Shown: positions 18,974 through 26,895 of the stretch, piece after piece | Layout: the number at the start of each line of letters is the position of its first letter | How positions within the stretch are numbered: position 1 is the stretch's first letter | Assembly (NCBI RefSeq): GCF_024168485.1 | Contig: NZ_JALJVY010000002.1 | Span: 1-64,000, forward strand | Origin: Sphingobium sp. OAS761 | GTDB lineage: Bacteria > Pseudomonadota > Alphaproteobacteria > Sphingomonadales > Sphingomonadaceae | DNA: 64,000 bases | Reading direction: 5' to 3' | Notes under the pieces: generated by a model | The model's input: the letters and a program-made list of their open reading frames with translations, nothing else | Database searches by the model: none | Told to the model about the DNA's origin: nothing | Position numbers and translations under genes: made by a program

Positions 18974-19184
18974 GTGTTGCCTTTGGGATATGGGTTCCCC
19001 CCGGCCGGCACAGCGCCTGCCCAGGACTATCGCGCGCGCCCCTACAGGAAATGATGCGTTGCGGCAAGGGCGGTGGTCCCGCTTACACGGGGAGCGGTGG
19101 TGTTCACCCCTACTCTTGCACGATCGTATAACTGCCTTATGGAGGCACCACAGGTTCGCACCCCCGGATAAAGGATAGAAACCC

Positions 19185-20741
19185 ATGCGGCTGACTGCCC
19201 CCTTCGCCTGCGCCTCGTTGATCGTCCTTGCCGCCGCCATGCCCGCCCTTGCGCAGAAGGACGCGCCCGATGCGGCGAAGCAACATGCGGAAAAGGTCGC
19301 CGACGATGTCGCGGCAAACTGGGCCGCCGCGCCGGTCGAGGAAGTGACGCGCAGCGACAAAGGCACCGCGCGGGTCGACGGCAAGTCGATCCCCTACACC
19401 CAGACCGCCGGCACGCTCACGATCCGCGACGAAAAGGGAAAGCCCATCGCGAGCATGTTCTACACCGCCTATACCGCGCAGGGCAGGAACCGGCCCGTGA
19501 CCTTCTTCTACAATGGCGGCCCCGGTTCCTCGACGCTTTGGTTGCGCATGGGCAGCTTCGCGCCGATGCATGTGCGCACAGGCAATCCCGAAGCGGTCCG
19601 GCCCGCCCCGTTCGACGTCGGCCCCAATAATGACAGCCTGATCGGCAGCACCGACATGGTGTTCCTGGACGCCATCGGTGCGGGCTATTCCCGGCCCATC
19701 GGTGATGCCAAGGGATCGCAATTCTACGGCGTCGATCAGGATGTGGACGCCTTTGCCAAGGCGATCATCCGCTACACGACCAAGTTCGGCCGCTGGGCAT
19801 CGCCCAAATATATCTTCGGCGAAAGCTATGGCACGACCCGGTCGGGGGCGCTTGCCTATCAGCTCGAAGATCGCGGACTGGCGCTCAACGGCGTCGTACT
19901 GCTGTCCTCCATCATGAATTACGGCATTCGCCAGTCGGGTTTCGACACCATCCATGTCGGCTATCTGCCCAGCTATGCCGCCACCGCCTGGTATCATGAC
20001 AAGGTGCCCGGCGGCCGCCCCGCCAGCCTGGAGGCATTTGTCGAGGAAGCGCGGGTCTTTGCCAACGGTCCCTATGCTACCGCACTGCTCAAGGGGTCCG
20101 ACATCAGCGCGGAAGAAACGGATCGGATCGCGCTGCAGATGAGCCGTTTCACCGGACTGTCGGTCGACTATCTGAAACGCGCGAACCTGCGCGTGAACCT
20201 GTCGCGCTTCCGCAAGGAATTGCTGCGCGACGAGCATGAGACCATCGGCCGGTTCGACAGCCGCTATACCGGCATAGACGCCGACACGGCGGGCGAGGAA
20301 CCGGAATATGATCCGTCCAGCACCGGCATCACCGGCCTTTATGTCGGCAGCTTTCTGGATCAGGTGACGCGCCAGATCGGCTACGAAACCAATCTCAGCT
20401 ATCGCCTGAGCGCGCGGGAAGGCGGCGACTTCAAATGGGACTGGGGTCACGAACCGCCGGAGGGCGGCCGGCAGAATGTCGCTGACGTGACCGCCGACCT
20501 CAGCGCCGCGATGCGCACCAATCCGCATCTGCGCGTGCTGTCGCTGAACGGCTATTACGACATGGCGACGCCCTTCTTCTCGACCGAACGGGATCTGAAG
20601 CACATGATGCTGGAACCGGCACTGCGCCAGAACCTTCAGTTCCGCTACTATCCGGCCGGACACATGGTGTATCTGAACCCGGAGGCACTGCACCAGATGC
20701 GGCTCGACATGGAACGCTATTACGCGGAAGGGGCGCGGTGA
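19185..20741 (+). CDS. exported S10-family serine carboxypeptidase
   Basis: 518 residues with a cleavable signal peptide (LIVLAAAMPALAQ|KDAPD). S10 signatures are FFYNGGPGSSTLWL (oxyanion region), the nucleophile in FGESYGTTR, catalytic Asp in LSLNGYYDMATPF, and His in YYPAGHMVYLN near the C-terminus. The family removes C-terminal residues from peptides at acidic pH; location should be periplasmic or extracellular. S10 peptidases are frequent in sphingomonads and xanthomonads. The gene has its own terminator immediately downstream. The promoter must lie in the 211 bases shared with typA. Confidence 0.93.
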   Translation: MRLTAPFACASLIVLAAAMPALAQKDAPDAAKQHAEKVADDVAANWAAAPVEEVTRSDKGTARVDGKSIPYTQTAGTLTIRDEKGKPIASMFYTAYTAQGRNRPVTFFYNGGPGSSTLWLRMGSFAPMHVRTGNPEAVRPAPFDVGPNNDSLIGSTDMVFLDAIGAGYSRPIGDAKGSQFYGVDQDVDAFAKAIIRYTTKFGRWASPKYIFGESYGTTRSGALAYQLEDRGLALNGVVLLSSIMNYGIRQSGFDTIHVGYLPSYAATAWYHDKVPGGRPASLEAFVEEARVFANGPYATALLKGSDISAEETDRIALQMSRFTGLSVDYLKRANLRVNLSRFRKELLRDEHETIGRFDSRYTGIDADTAGEEPEYDPSSTGITGLYVGSFLDQVTRQIGYETNLSYRLSAREGGDFKWDWGHEPPEGGRQNVADVTADLSAAMRTNPHLRVLSLNGYYDMATPFFSTERDLKHMMLEPALRQNLQFRYYPAGHMVYLNPEALHQMRLDMERYYAEGAR

Positions 20742-20747
20742 AAGCGG

Positions 20748-20773
20748 AAAGGGGCGGCAACACCGCCCCTTTT
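20748..20773 (+). terminator. intrinsic terminator after the S10 peptidase
   Basis: Stem AAAGGGGCGG (20748-20757) pairs with CCGCCCCTTT (20763-20772) across a 5-base loop, followed by T residues. It starts 7 bases after the peptidase stop and ends at the stop codon of the convergent DUF899 gene, so it may serve both transcripts. Confidence 0.85.
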
Positions 20774-21471
20774 CAATAGCGCAGCCTGGGATACCAGTCC
20801 GCCGGGCGCCCCTCCGGCGTCAGGTCCAGGATCGACCAGAGCGAGGCAATGTCCGGCGCGTCACGGGGATCCTGCCCCGGATCGGCCATTTCCCCCCGCA
20901 TCTCGCTCATCCAGAACAGACGGATGCCCGCCCCGTCCCTGCGAAACACGACTAGCGCGGGATTTTCGCCGTCCGGCGTCAACAGCCCCAGATCATTGGC
21001 ATAATCGTCGCCGATCGCCTGGACGAAGTCGGTGTTGCGCCAGCCCCGCTCCTGCGCGAAGGCGAATTGCCGTTCCACCGGGCTGCGGCCCAATATCTTG
21101 TAGGCGACGCGCTGCTTGATGTCGGCCGCGTTGCCGTCGACCGATCCGATCCAGTTGGTGCACATCGGGCAGGGTCGCTCGCGCTCGGGGCCGTACATCC
21201 AGAAATAGGCGACCAGGGTATCCTTGTCGCCGAACAGATCGGACAGGCCGACTTCGAAGCCCTGTTCGTCCCTGAAGCGATAATCCTTTTCGATCAGCGG
21301 ACCCGGCGGCAGCGCCTGACGCTGCTCGACGAGGCGCGTCATGTGGCGGCGAAATTCTATTTCCTCCGCCAGCAAAGCGGTGCGCGCGTCGCGATAGGCA
21401 TCGCTTTCGCCGGGGAAGACTGGTTTGCGGCCTGCCGCCAATGTCTCTGCGGGTTTCAGTTGCTGGTCCAT
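20773..21471 (-). CDS. DUF899 family (thioredoxin-like) protein
   Basis: About 232 residues. It matches the DUF899 family: an N-terminal helix with FRRHMTRLVEQRQALPPGP, then KDYRF and LSDLFGDKDTLVAYFWMYGP, and a CPMCTNW motif in the position of a thioredoxin-type CxxC. It ends with SLWSILDLTPEGRPADWYPR. The function is unknown; a redox role is suggested by the fold. The start at 21471 (MDQQLKPAETL) lies inside the right arm of a 20-bp inverted repeat; an upstream in-frame start at 21519 would encode 16 basic residues from the repeat itself, which I consider spurious. Confidence 0.88.
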   Translation of the reverse strand: MDQQLKPAETLAAGRKPVFPGESDAYRDARTALLAEEIEFRRHMTRLVEQRQALPPGPLIEKDYRFRDEQGFEVGLSDLFGDKDTLVAYFWMYGPERERPCPMCTNWIGSVDGNAADIKQRVAYKILGRSPVERQFAFAQERGWRNTDFVQAIGDDYANDLGLLTPDGENPALVVFRRDGAGIRLFWMSEMRGEMADPGQDPRDAPDIASLWSILDLTPEGRPADWYPRLRY

Positions 21472-21514
21472 CCTGGCTCTCCTCGCGCGTCGAACGCGAG
21501 GAAAGCCAGGATGG
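21468..21514. repeat. 20-bp inverted repeat between actP and the DUF899 gene
   Basis: Arms 21468-21487 and 21495-21514 match at 19 of 20 positions around a 7-base loop. The element fills the whole gap between the actP stop (21516) and the DUF899 gene, and on the minus strand it overlaps that gene's ribosome-binding site and ATG (21469-21471). It could be a REP-like palindromic unit or an intercistronic terminator/attenuator. There is no T-run after the stem on the minus strand. No second copy was noticed in this window. Confidence 0.8.
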
Positions 21515-21515
21515 T

Positions 21516-23207
21516 TCAATGGTCGCTCGCGGCGAACGCGCCGATGCCGGTTTCGGCGCGGACCCGCTGGGCGGGATAGCCCGCCTTGTCGACCGCCGCG
21601 CGGGGCGAGGCATCGAGGCGCGAGATCAGCCAGATGGCGATGAAGCCCGCCGGGACCGAGAAGATCGCTGCCGAACTATAGGGAAAGGGCGCGACGCCCA
21701 GGCCAAAGGTCGTGGTCCAGACCGCCGGCGACAGCAAGGTCAGGACGAAGGCGGTCAGCAGTCCGATCGTCCCGCCCCAGGCCGCGCCGCGCGTTGTGCA
21801 GCCGCTCCACAGCAGCGAGAGGATCAGCACCGGGAAATTGCCGGACGCGGCCAGCGCAAAGGCCAGACTGACCATGAAGGCGACATTCTGCTTTTCGAAC
21901 ACCAGCCCGAGCAGCACCGCCAGCGCACCCAGCGCCAACGTCGTCAGCCGCGACACGCGCAGTTCGTCAACCGAACTGGCCTGCCCATGTTTGAATATGG
22001 TAGCATAGAGGTCATGGCTGACCGCCGAGGCGGCGGAAAGCGTCAGTCCAGCGACGACCGCGAGGATGGTTGCGAAGGCCACCGCCGAGATGAAGCCGAG
22101 AAACGCATTGCCGCCGATGGCGTGGGCGAGGTGGATCGCCGCCATGTTGCCGCCTTCGCGCAGCGCGCCCTGCGCGTCCAGATAACCGGCATCCGTCCCG
22201 ACCAGCACGATCGCGCCGAAACCGATGATGAAGGTCAGGATGTAGAAATAGCCGATCCAGCCGGTCGCCCACAGCACCGACTTGCGCGCCTCCTTCGCGT
22301 CCGGGACGGTGAAGAAGCGCATCAATATGTGCGGCAGGCCCGCCGTCCCCAGCATCAGCGCCAGACCGAAGGAGATGGCCGACACCGGATCCTTGATGAA
22401 ATTGCCCGGCGCCATGATGGAGCGGCCGCGCTCCGCCGCTTCGCCCGCATTCGCGCCGTGGGCCAATGCCGCCTGCGTCTTCACCTCGACCGCGCGCGCG
22501 AACAACGTCTCCAGTGAGAAGCCCATCTGCGCCAGCACCATCAGCGCCATGAAGCTGGCCCCGCCCAGCAGCAGCACCGCCTTGATGATCTGCACCCAGG
22601 TCGTGGCGCGCATCCCCCCGAACAGGACATAGAGCATCATCAGCGCGCCGACGATCACCACCGCCAGCGCATAAGGCAGGCCGAACAGCAATTTGATGAG
22701 CTGCCCCGCCCCCACCATCTGTGCGATGAGGTAGAAGCTGACCACCAGCAGCGTGCTGACCGCCGCGAAGCTGCGCACCGGCGGCTGGGCGAAGCGGTAG
22801 GAGGCGACATCGGCGAAGGTGAAGCGGCCGAGGTTGCGCAGCCGCTCCGCCATCAGGAACAGCAGGATCGGCCAGCCGACCAGAAAGCCGGTAGAGTAGA
22901 TGAGGCCGTCATAGCCGTCGTTGAAAATCTGCGCTGAAATGCCGAGGAAGGAGGCCGCGGACATATAGTCGCCCGCCATGGCCAGACCGTTCTGGAAACC
23001 AGTGATGCCGCCGCCCGCCGTGTAGAAATCAGACGCGGTGCGCGTTCGCGCCGACGCCGCCTTGGTGATCCATAGCGTCAGCCCGACAAAGGCGACGAAC
23101 ATGGCGATTGCCACCCAGTTGATCGGCTGGCGCTCCGCCTCCCCCTCCAGCGCGGCGGCGAAGGCGGGGGACGGGATCAGCGCGAGCGCGACGAGCCACG
23201 CCCTCAT
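21516..23207 (-). CDS. actP: cation/acetate symporter ActP
   Basis: 563 residues of the sodium:solute symporter family. A signal peptide ([16 protein letters not shown]) and about 13 membrane helices are visible. ActP-like motifs are [33 protein letters not shown] and [15 protein letters not shown]. The protein imports acetate and other short carboxylates with a cation. It overlaps the upstream DUF485 gene by 4 bases (ATGA), the usual yjcH-actP arrangement. No acetyl-CoA synthetase gene is adjacent. Confidence 0.94.
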   Translation of the reverse strand: MRAWLVALALIPSPAFAAALEGEAERQPINWVAIAMFVAFVGLTLWITKAASARTRTASDFYTAGGGITGFQNGLAMAGDYMSAASFLGISAQIFNDGYDGLIYSTGFLVGWPILLFLMAERLRNLGRFTFADVASYRFAQPPVRSFAAVSTLLVVSFYLIAQMVGAGQLIKLLFGLPYALAVVIVGALMMLYVLFGGMRATTWVQIIKAVLLLGGASFMALMVLAQMGFSLETLFARAVEVKTQAALAHGANAGEAAERGRSIMAPGNFIKDPVSAISFGLALMLGTAGLPHILMRFFTVPDAKEARKSVLWATGWIGYFYILTFIIGFGAIVLVGTDAGYLDAQGALREGGNMAAIHLAHAIGGNAFLGFISAVAFATILAVVAGLTLSAASAVSHDLYATIFKHGQASSVDELRVSRLTTLALGALAVLLGLVFEKQNVAFMVSLAFALAASGNFPVLILSLLWSGCTTRGAAWGGTIGLLTAFVLTLLSPAVWTTTFGLGVAPFPYSSAAIFSVPAGFIAIWLISRLDASPRAAVDKAGYPAQRVRAETGIGAFAASDH

Positions 23208-23524
23208 GCACCATTATCCTTCAGAATTTGCGCCATTTGCGCATCATGATGGCGGTTGGCATAGGCGACATAGAGGCCGGTCAACGCGATCGCGAGCAGG
23301 ATGAGGCCAAGGCCGATGGGGATGCCGATCGACGTCACGCCCGCCCCGATCGGCGCGCCCAGCAACGCCTTGTCGAAGGCGATCAGCAGCAGATAGCCGA
23401 CAAAGGCGCAGAAGATGGCAGCCGACAGCCACCAGCCCAGCCGCGCGCGCCGCGCCACCAGCGCGACGTAGCGCGGATCGGCCGCCACCGCCGCGATCCG
23501 TGCATCTTCCTCTTGCCGCGTCAT
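23204..23524 (-). CDS. DUF485 membrane protein (YjcH-like)
   Basis: 106 residues with two membrane helices (about 30-53 and 66-90) and the DUF485 pattern [20 protein letters not shown] followed by [14 protein letters not shown]. Such proteins are encoded just before ActP in many proteobacteria and are thought to assist it. I chose ATG 23524 ([11 protein letters not shown]). The frame is open to 23638, but that stretch is Pro/Gly-rich and lacks homology. The stop overlaps the actP start. Confidence 0.9.
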   Translation of the reverse strand: MTRQEEDARIAAVAADPRYVALVARRARLGWWLSAAIFCAFVGYLLLIAFDKALLGAPIGAGVTSIGIPIGLGLILLAIALTGLYVAYANRHHDAQMAQILKDNGA

Positions 23525-23623
23525 CCCGCCTCCTCCCCCTGTGTCCGGCCATGCTAACCGGCCGTCGAGCGATTGCAATGGCATGGGCGGAGGCTTTATA
23601 GCAAACGCGCAGACTTGCGGCCT

Positions 23624-23649
23624 GACTGTTTTATGCACATATGACAGTC
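23624..23649. promoter_or_regulatory. possible operator dyad upstream of the TelA gene
   Basis: GACTGT (23624-23629) and ACAGTC (23644-23649) form a perfect 6-base dyad with a 14-base AT-rich spacer, 32 bases before the TelA start. The 156-base gap here separates divergent DUF485/actP and TelA transcripts, so it must contain promoters. The dyad is short and could be chance. Confidence 0.3.
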
Positions 23650-23680
23650 GAAGTGCCGATTTGGGCTATTGGGAGATGAC

Positions 23681-24892
23681 ATGGCTTCGACCGCGCCGAC
23701 CGCTACCGCCGATCCGCTCAACCTGACGCCGCCCGATCCGGTGCCGGCGGTCGCGCCCGACAAGGCGGCGGGGCTGGTGCCGATCGACGAGGACAAGAAG
23801 TCGAAGCTGGACGAGAAGGTCGATGCCTTTATCGACGATCTGATCGCACAGGACGCCAATTCGCCCGAATTCGGCAAGCGCGTCGACCAGCTTACCAACA
23901 TGGGCCGCAAGGAAATCGCCGAGGCCGCGGGCCATTCCAACCGCTTCCTGGACCGGCCGGTCCGCGCGATGGACAGCGACACGAAGGTCGGGGCGGACCT
24001 GGCCGAACTGCGCCGCACGGTCGAGGATCTGGACCCCGGCAAGCGCGGCAGCCTGCTGGCGCCCAAAAAACTGTTCGGCATCATCCCCTTCGGCAACAAG
24101 ATGCGCGACTATTTCGACGGCTATAAAAGCGCGCAGGGGCATATCAATTCGATCCTGGGCAGCCTGGCCAGCGGCAAGGACACGCTGATCAAGGACAATG
24201 CCGCGATCGACGTCGAGCGGCAGAATATGTGGGCCACCATGGGTCGCCTGGAACAGATGATCCACATCAGCAAGACGATGGACGCGCGACTGGAATCCCG
24301 GGCGCTGGAACTGGATTCGACCGATCCGGCCAAGGCCAAGGCGATCCGGGAAAGCGCGCTCTTCTACATCCGGCAACGCACGCAGGACCTGCTGACGCAG
24401 ATGGCGGTGACGGTGCAGGGCTATCTGGCGCTGGATCTGGTCAAGAAGAACAATGTCGAACTGGTCAAGGGCGTGGACCGTGCCAGCACCACCACTGTCG
24501 CTGCGCTGCGCACGGCGGTGACCGTGGCGCAGGCGCTGGTCGGGCAGAAGCTGGTGCTCGAACAGATCACCGCGCTCAACACCACCACCGCCAACATGAT
24601 CGACCGCACCGGGGAGTTGCTCAAGACCCAGACCGCGCAGATCCACGAACAGGCGGCGTCCAGCACCATCCCCATCGAAACGCTCCAGCGCGCCTTCCAG
24701 AATATCTACGACACGATGGACAATATCGACACGTTCAAGCTCAAGGCGCTGGAGAATATGAAGACGACAGTGAACACGCTGTCGAACGAGGTGGAAAAAT
24801 CCAGGGGCTATATCGCGCGGGCGCAGGGCCAGGCGCAGGCGGCGCAGGAAGCGCGCATCGACAATCCGCTGTTGAGCGCGATCGAGGAGTGA
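23681..24892 (+). CDS. TelA/YaaN-family 'toxic anion resistance' protein
   Basis: 403 residues, all alpha-helical and cytosolic. It matches the TelA family in YKSAQGHINSILGSLASGKD, ERQNMWATMGRLEQMI and the conserved C-terminal segment TIPIETLQRAFQNIYDTMD. The family was named for tellurite resistance, but most members have no proven role; links to envelope stress are known for some. ATG 23681 with GGGAG upstream is chosen. It is followed 4 bases later by an XpaC-like gene, an arrangement also known in Bacillus (xpaC-yaaN), so the two proteins probably act together. Confidence 0.9.
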   Translation: MASTAPTATADPLNLTPPDPVPAVAPDKAAGLVPIDEDKKSKLDEKVDAFIDDLIAQDANSPEFGKRVDQLTNMGRKEIAEAAGHSNRFLDRPVRAMDSDTKVGADLAELRRTVEDLDPGKRGSLLAPKKLFGIIPFGNKMRDYFDGYKSAQGHINSILGSLASGKDTLIKDNAAIDVERQNMWATMGRLEQMIHISKTMDARLESRALELDSTDPAKAKAIRESALFYIRQRTQDLLTQMAVTVQGYLALDLVKKNNVELVKGVDRASTTTVAALRTAVTVAQALVGQKLVLEQITALNTTTANMIDRTGELLKTQTAQIHEQAASSTIPIETLQRAFQNIYDTMDNIDTFKLKALENMKTTVNTLSNEVEKSRGYIARAQGQAQAAQEARIDNPLLSAIEE

Positions 24893-24896
24893 CGGC

Positions 24897-25607
24897 ATGA
24901 GCCGGTCGGAACGCGTGCTGTCGGATGCGGAGGCGGTATTGCGCCGTCACAGCGATCGCGGCCGCAGCCTTTCGGCACGGGCGCGCCGGCGACGCAACGC
25001 CGGCCTGATGCGAAAGCTGAAATATGCCTTCTGGGCGGTGGTCGCCGTCCTGCTGGGCAGCGCCGTGGCGGGATTCGTCGTGCCGCTGGGCGTGACCGGC
25101 GTGATGATCGCGCTGGGCGTCATGATCGCCGCGGTGCTGCTGATCGGCCTGCTGCCGACGGAAAGCGCGGTGGGTACCGAAGCGCTGGCGCACACGGCCC
25201 TGCCCGCGCTCCCGCTCAAGACAGAGATCTGGCTGGAAAGCCAGCGAAAGGCCTTGCCGGCTCCGGCGGTCACGCTGGTCGACAGCATCGGCGTCAGGCT
25301 CGAAACGCTGGCACCGCAACTGGAACGGATCGGCGAGCAGGATCCGGCCGCGCTGGAAATTCGCCGGCTGCTCTCGGACCATCTGCCCGAACTGTTGACC
25401 GGCTATCGGTCGATCCCGGAACCGCTACGCCGCGAAGACCGCAACGGCCGCGTGCCCGAAAAACAGCTGATCGAAGGATTGTCGGTGATCGACAATGAAA
25501 TCGCCCGCATGACCGAGACGCTGGCCAGCGGCGATCTGGACAAGCTGGCGACCCAGAACCGGTTTCTGGAACTGAAATATCAGGAGGCGAAGGAACTCGG
25601 CGCCTGA
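24897..25607 (+). CDS. XpaC-like membrane protein
   Basis: 236 residues. A basic N-terminus (RGRSLSARARRRRNAG) is followed by two close membrane helices (about 40-62 and 65-85) and a helical cytosolic domain ending in DKLATQNRFLELKYQEAKEL. That C-terminal pattern is typical of the 5-bromo-4-chloroindolyl phosphate hydrolysis (XpaC) family. The family's real function is unknown; enzymatic activity is doubtful since no catalytic motif is visible. It is coupled to the TelA gene (gap 4 bases). Confidence 0.7.
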   Translation: MSRSERVLSDAEAVLRRHSDRGRSLSARARRRRNAGLMRKLKYAFWAVVAVLLGSAVAGFVVPLGVTGVMIALGVMIAAVLLIGLLPTESAVGTEALAHTALPALPLKTEIWLESQRKALPAPAVTLVDSIGVRLETLAPQLERIGEQDPAALEIRRLLSDHLPELLTGYRSIPEPLRREDRNGRVPEKQLIEGLSVIDNEIARMTETLASGDLDKLATQNRFLELKYQEAKELGA

Positions 25608-25625
25608 CCCCGGCTTCCCTTTCGC

Positions 25626-25781
25626 ATGATCCATCTCACGCTCATCATCGTGGATTTCCTGACCGGACTGCTTGCGGCGGGCGCCTGGGCGCTGGTCATG
25701 GCGGGCGGCGCGATTGCGGCACTGGTCTTGGGTGGCCTCGCCGGCCTTGCCCTGCTGCGGCGCTGGTGTCGCAGACCCTAG
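25626..25781 (+). CDS. 51-residue hydrophobic small protein
   Basis: A short frame from ATG 25626 encodes two hydrophobic helices (residues 2-22, LTLIIVDFLTGLLAAGAWAL, and about 24-44, rich in A, G and L) and a basic tail LLRRWCRRP. It starts 18 bases after the XpaC-like stop and is probably the third gene of that unit. Its stop shares the CTAG tetramer with the stop of the convergent PilZ gene. The ribosome-binding site is weak. It is too short for most gene callers and could be non-coding, but the hydrophobic pattern with terminal arginines is protein-like. Confidence 0.5.
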   Translation: MIHLTLIIVDFLTGLLAAGAWALVMAGGAIAALVLGGLAGLALLRRWCRRP

Positions 25782-26086
25782 AGATCGTCCAGAATGCCGA
25801 GCACCTTCTGCGGCGCGAGCGGGGTGTCGAACCGAACGCCGAATTTTTTCCCCCGGACCCACACGATATGGCCGGTTGCGCACAATATTCCGCCTTCGAT
25901 GATGACATGATCGCCATCGTAGGGCGGCTGGTCGCTATGGCCTAGCGCGCCGGTTTCCGACAGGTCGAGAAGATGCGCACGCACTGAAAAACCGTGCATG
26001 CGCAGCGTAACGGGCTCGAACAACTTGTGTCGCGTCGCCCTCCGCGTCTGTTCGAACGACACGGTAGGGAAATATCGATCCTGCAT
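25778..26086 (-). CDS. PilZ-domain protein
   Basis: 102 residues, a single PilZ domain: the arginine-rich entry RRATRHKLFEPVTL, then LDLSETGALG (the D/NxSxxG element) and the closing VRGKKFGVRFDTPL strand. PilZ domains bind cyclic di-GMP; here the RxxxR part is RRATR, compatible with binding. No output domain is attached. An effector role downstream of diguanylate cyclases, such as the one at 9.1 kb, is inferred. A CtrA-like box lies about 65 bases upstream. Confidence 0.85.
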   Translation of the reverse strand: MQDRYFPTVSFEQTRRATRHKLFEPVTLRMHGFSVRAHLLDLSETGALGHSDQPPYDGDHVIIEGGILCATGHIVWVRGKKFGVRFDTPLAPQKVLGILDDL

Positions 26087-26149
26087 CGCTGCCTCCCCGA
26101 CTTGCCCTTCATAACCCAGCTTTTAAGATTAGGTTCGCATCATTCGACG

Positions 26150-26165
26150 TTAACCGGGCACTAAC
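26150..26165. promoter_or_regulatory. CtrA-like box upstream of the PilZ gene
   Basis: TTAA (26150-26153), 7 bases, then CTAAC (26161-26165). On the gene's strand this reads TTAG-N7-TTAAC, one base from the alphaproteobacterial CtrA consensus TTAA-N7-TTAAC. It lies 64 bases upstream of the PilZ start. Assigned by eye only. Confidence 0.4.
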
Positions 26166-26172
26166 CTTCTTT

Positions 26173-26895
26173 TTATTCCGCGAGTGCACAAGGAACGATG
26201 CTTTCAGGCGCCGGACGTGCGGCAATACGACGGAAACGCGCAAAATATCCGCCCGCGGTCGGCTTGGGGACCAGTTCGTCCATGCGGAATCCCATCGCCG
26301 CCATTTCGCATGCCAGCAACCGGGGCGGGGTTCCATGCTGGCCGGTCGGCCGATCCGCGTCGACCACGATCACCTGCCCGTCCGGTCGCAGCGCTGGGCT
26401 GAGATGCCAGAGAAAGGCATAGGGTTCGGCAATTTCATGATACATGTGGATCATCAGGATGCGGTCGAAACTGTTGTCGGGCAGCTTGGGGTCCTCCGGC
26501 GCGCCCAGCCGCACGCTGACATTGTCCCATTTTTCGCGGGTTATGCGCCGCGACAGCGCCTCGATCACCTCGGGCATGATGTCTTCCGCCAGCACCCGGC
26601 CGCGCGAACCGACGCGCCGCGCCAGACGGACGGTATAATAGCCCTCGCCCGCGCCGATGTCGGCCACGCTCATGCCCGGCGCGATGCCGGCCCGGTCCAT
26701 GATGTCCTCGGCTTCGTTGACGCGGTCGCGCGCTTCCTCGCTGGACCAGCGGGTCGACACGATAGGGGCGACCGGGCGGTCGGCGCGGGGAAAATCGCGC
26801 GCACCGGCCGCGCGCTCGGCCTCGTTACCGCCCGTCAGCGGGTCGCAGGCGGCGAGCAGGCACAGCGCGCCCGCCAGTGCCGCCCGCGCCGGCAT
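26173..26895 (-). CDS. class I SAM methyltransferase with lipoprotein-type signal
   Basis: 240 residues. The N-terminus has a lipobox-like signal (ALAGALCLLAACDP), predicting lipidation at the Cys. The body is a class I methyltransferase: VADIGAGEGYYTVRLARRVG (SAM-binding loop), the acidic residue in LAEDI, MIHMYHEI and an NSFDRILM strand. An exported S-adenosylmethionine-dependent enzyme is unexpected because SAM is cytosolic; related sequences with this signal are known in alphaproteobacteria but their substrate is not. The start overlaps the prfB stop as TGATG, so it is translationally coupled to prfB. Confidence 0.85.
   Translation of the reverse strand: MPARAALAGALCLLAACDPLTGGNEAERAAGARDFPRADRPVAPIVSTRWSSEEARDRVNEAEDIMDRAGIAPGMSVADIGAGEGYYTVRLARRVGSRGRVLAEDIMPEVIEALSRRITREKWDNVSVRLGAPEDPKLPDNSFDRILMIHMYHEIAEPYAFLWHLSPALRPDGQVIVVDADRPTGQHGTPPRLLACEMAAMGFRMDELVPKPTAGGYFARFRRIAARPAPESIVPCALAE

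Noticed and set aside
18974-19384. N-terminal extension of typA to a TTG at 19384
   Set aside because: It has no homology, runs over the divergent peptidase start and promoter, and would displace the G1 motif from its normal N-terminal place.
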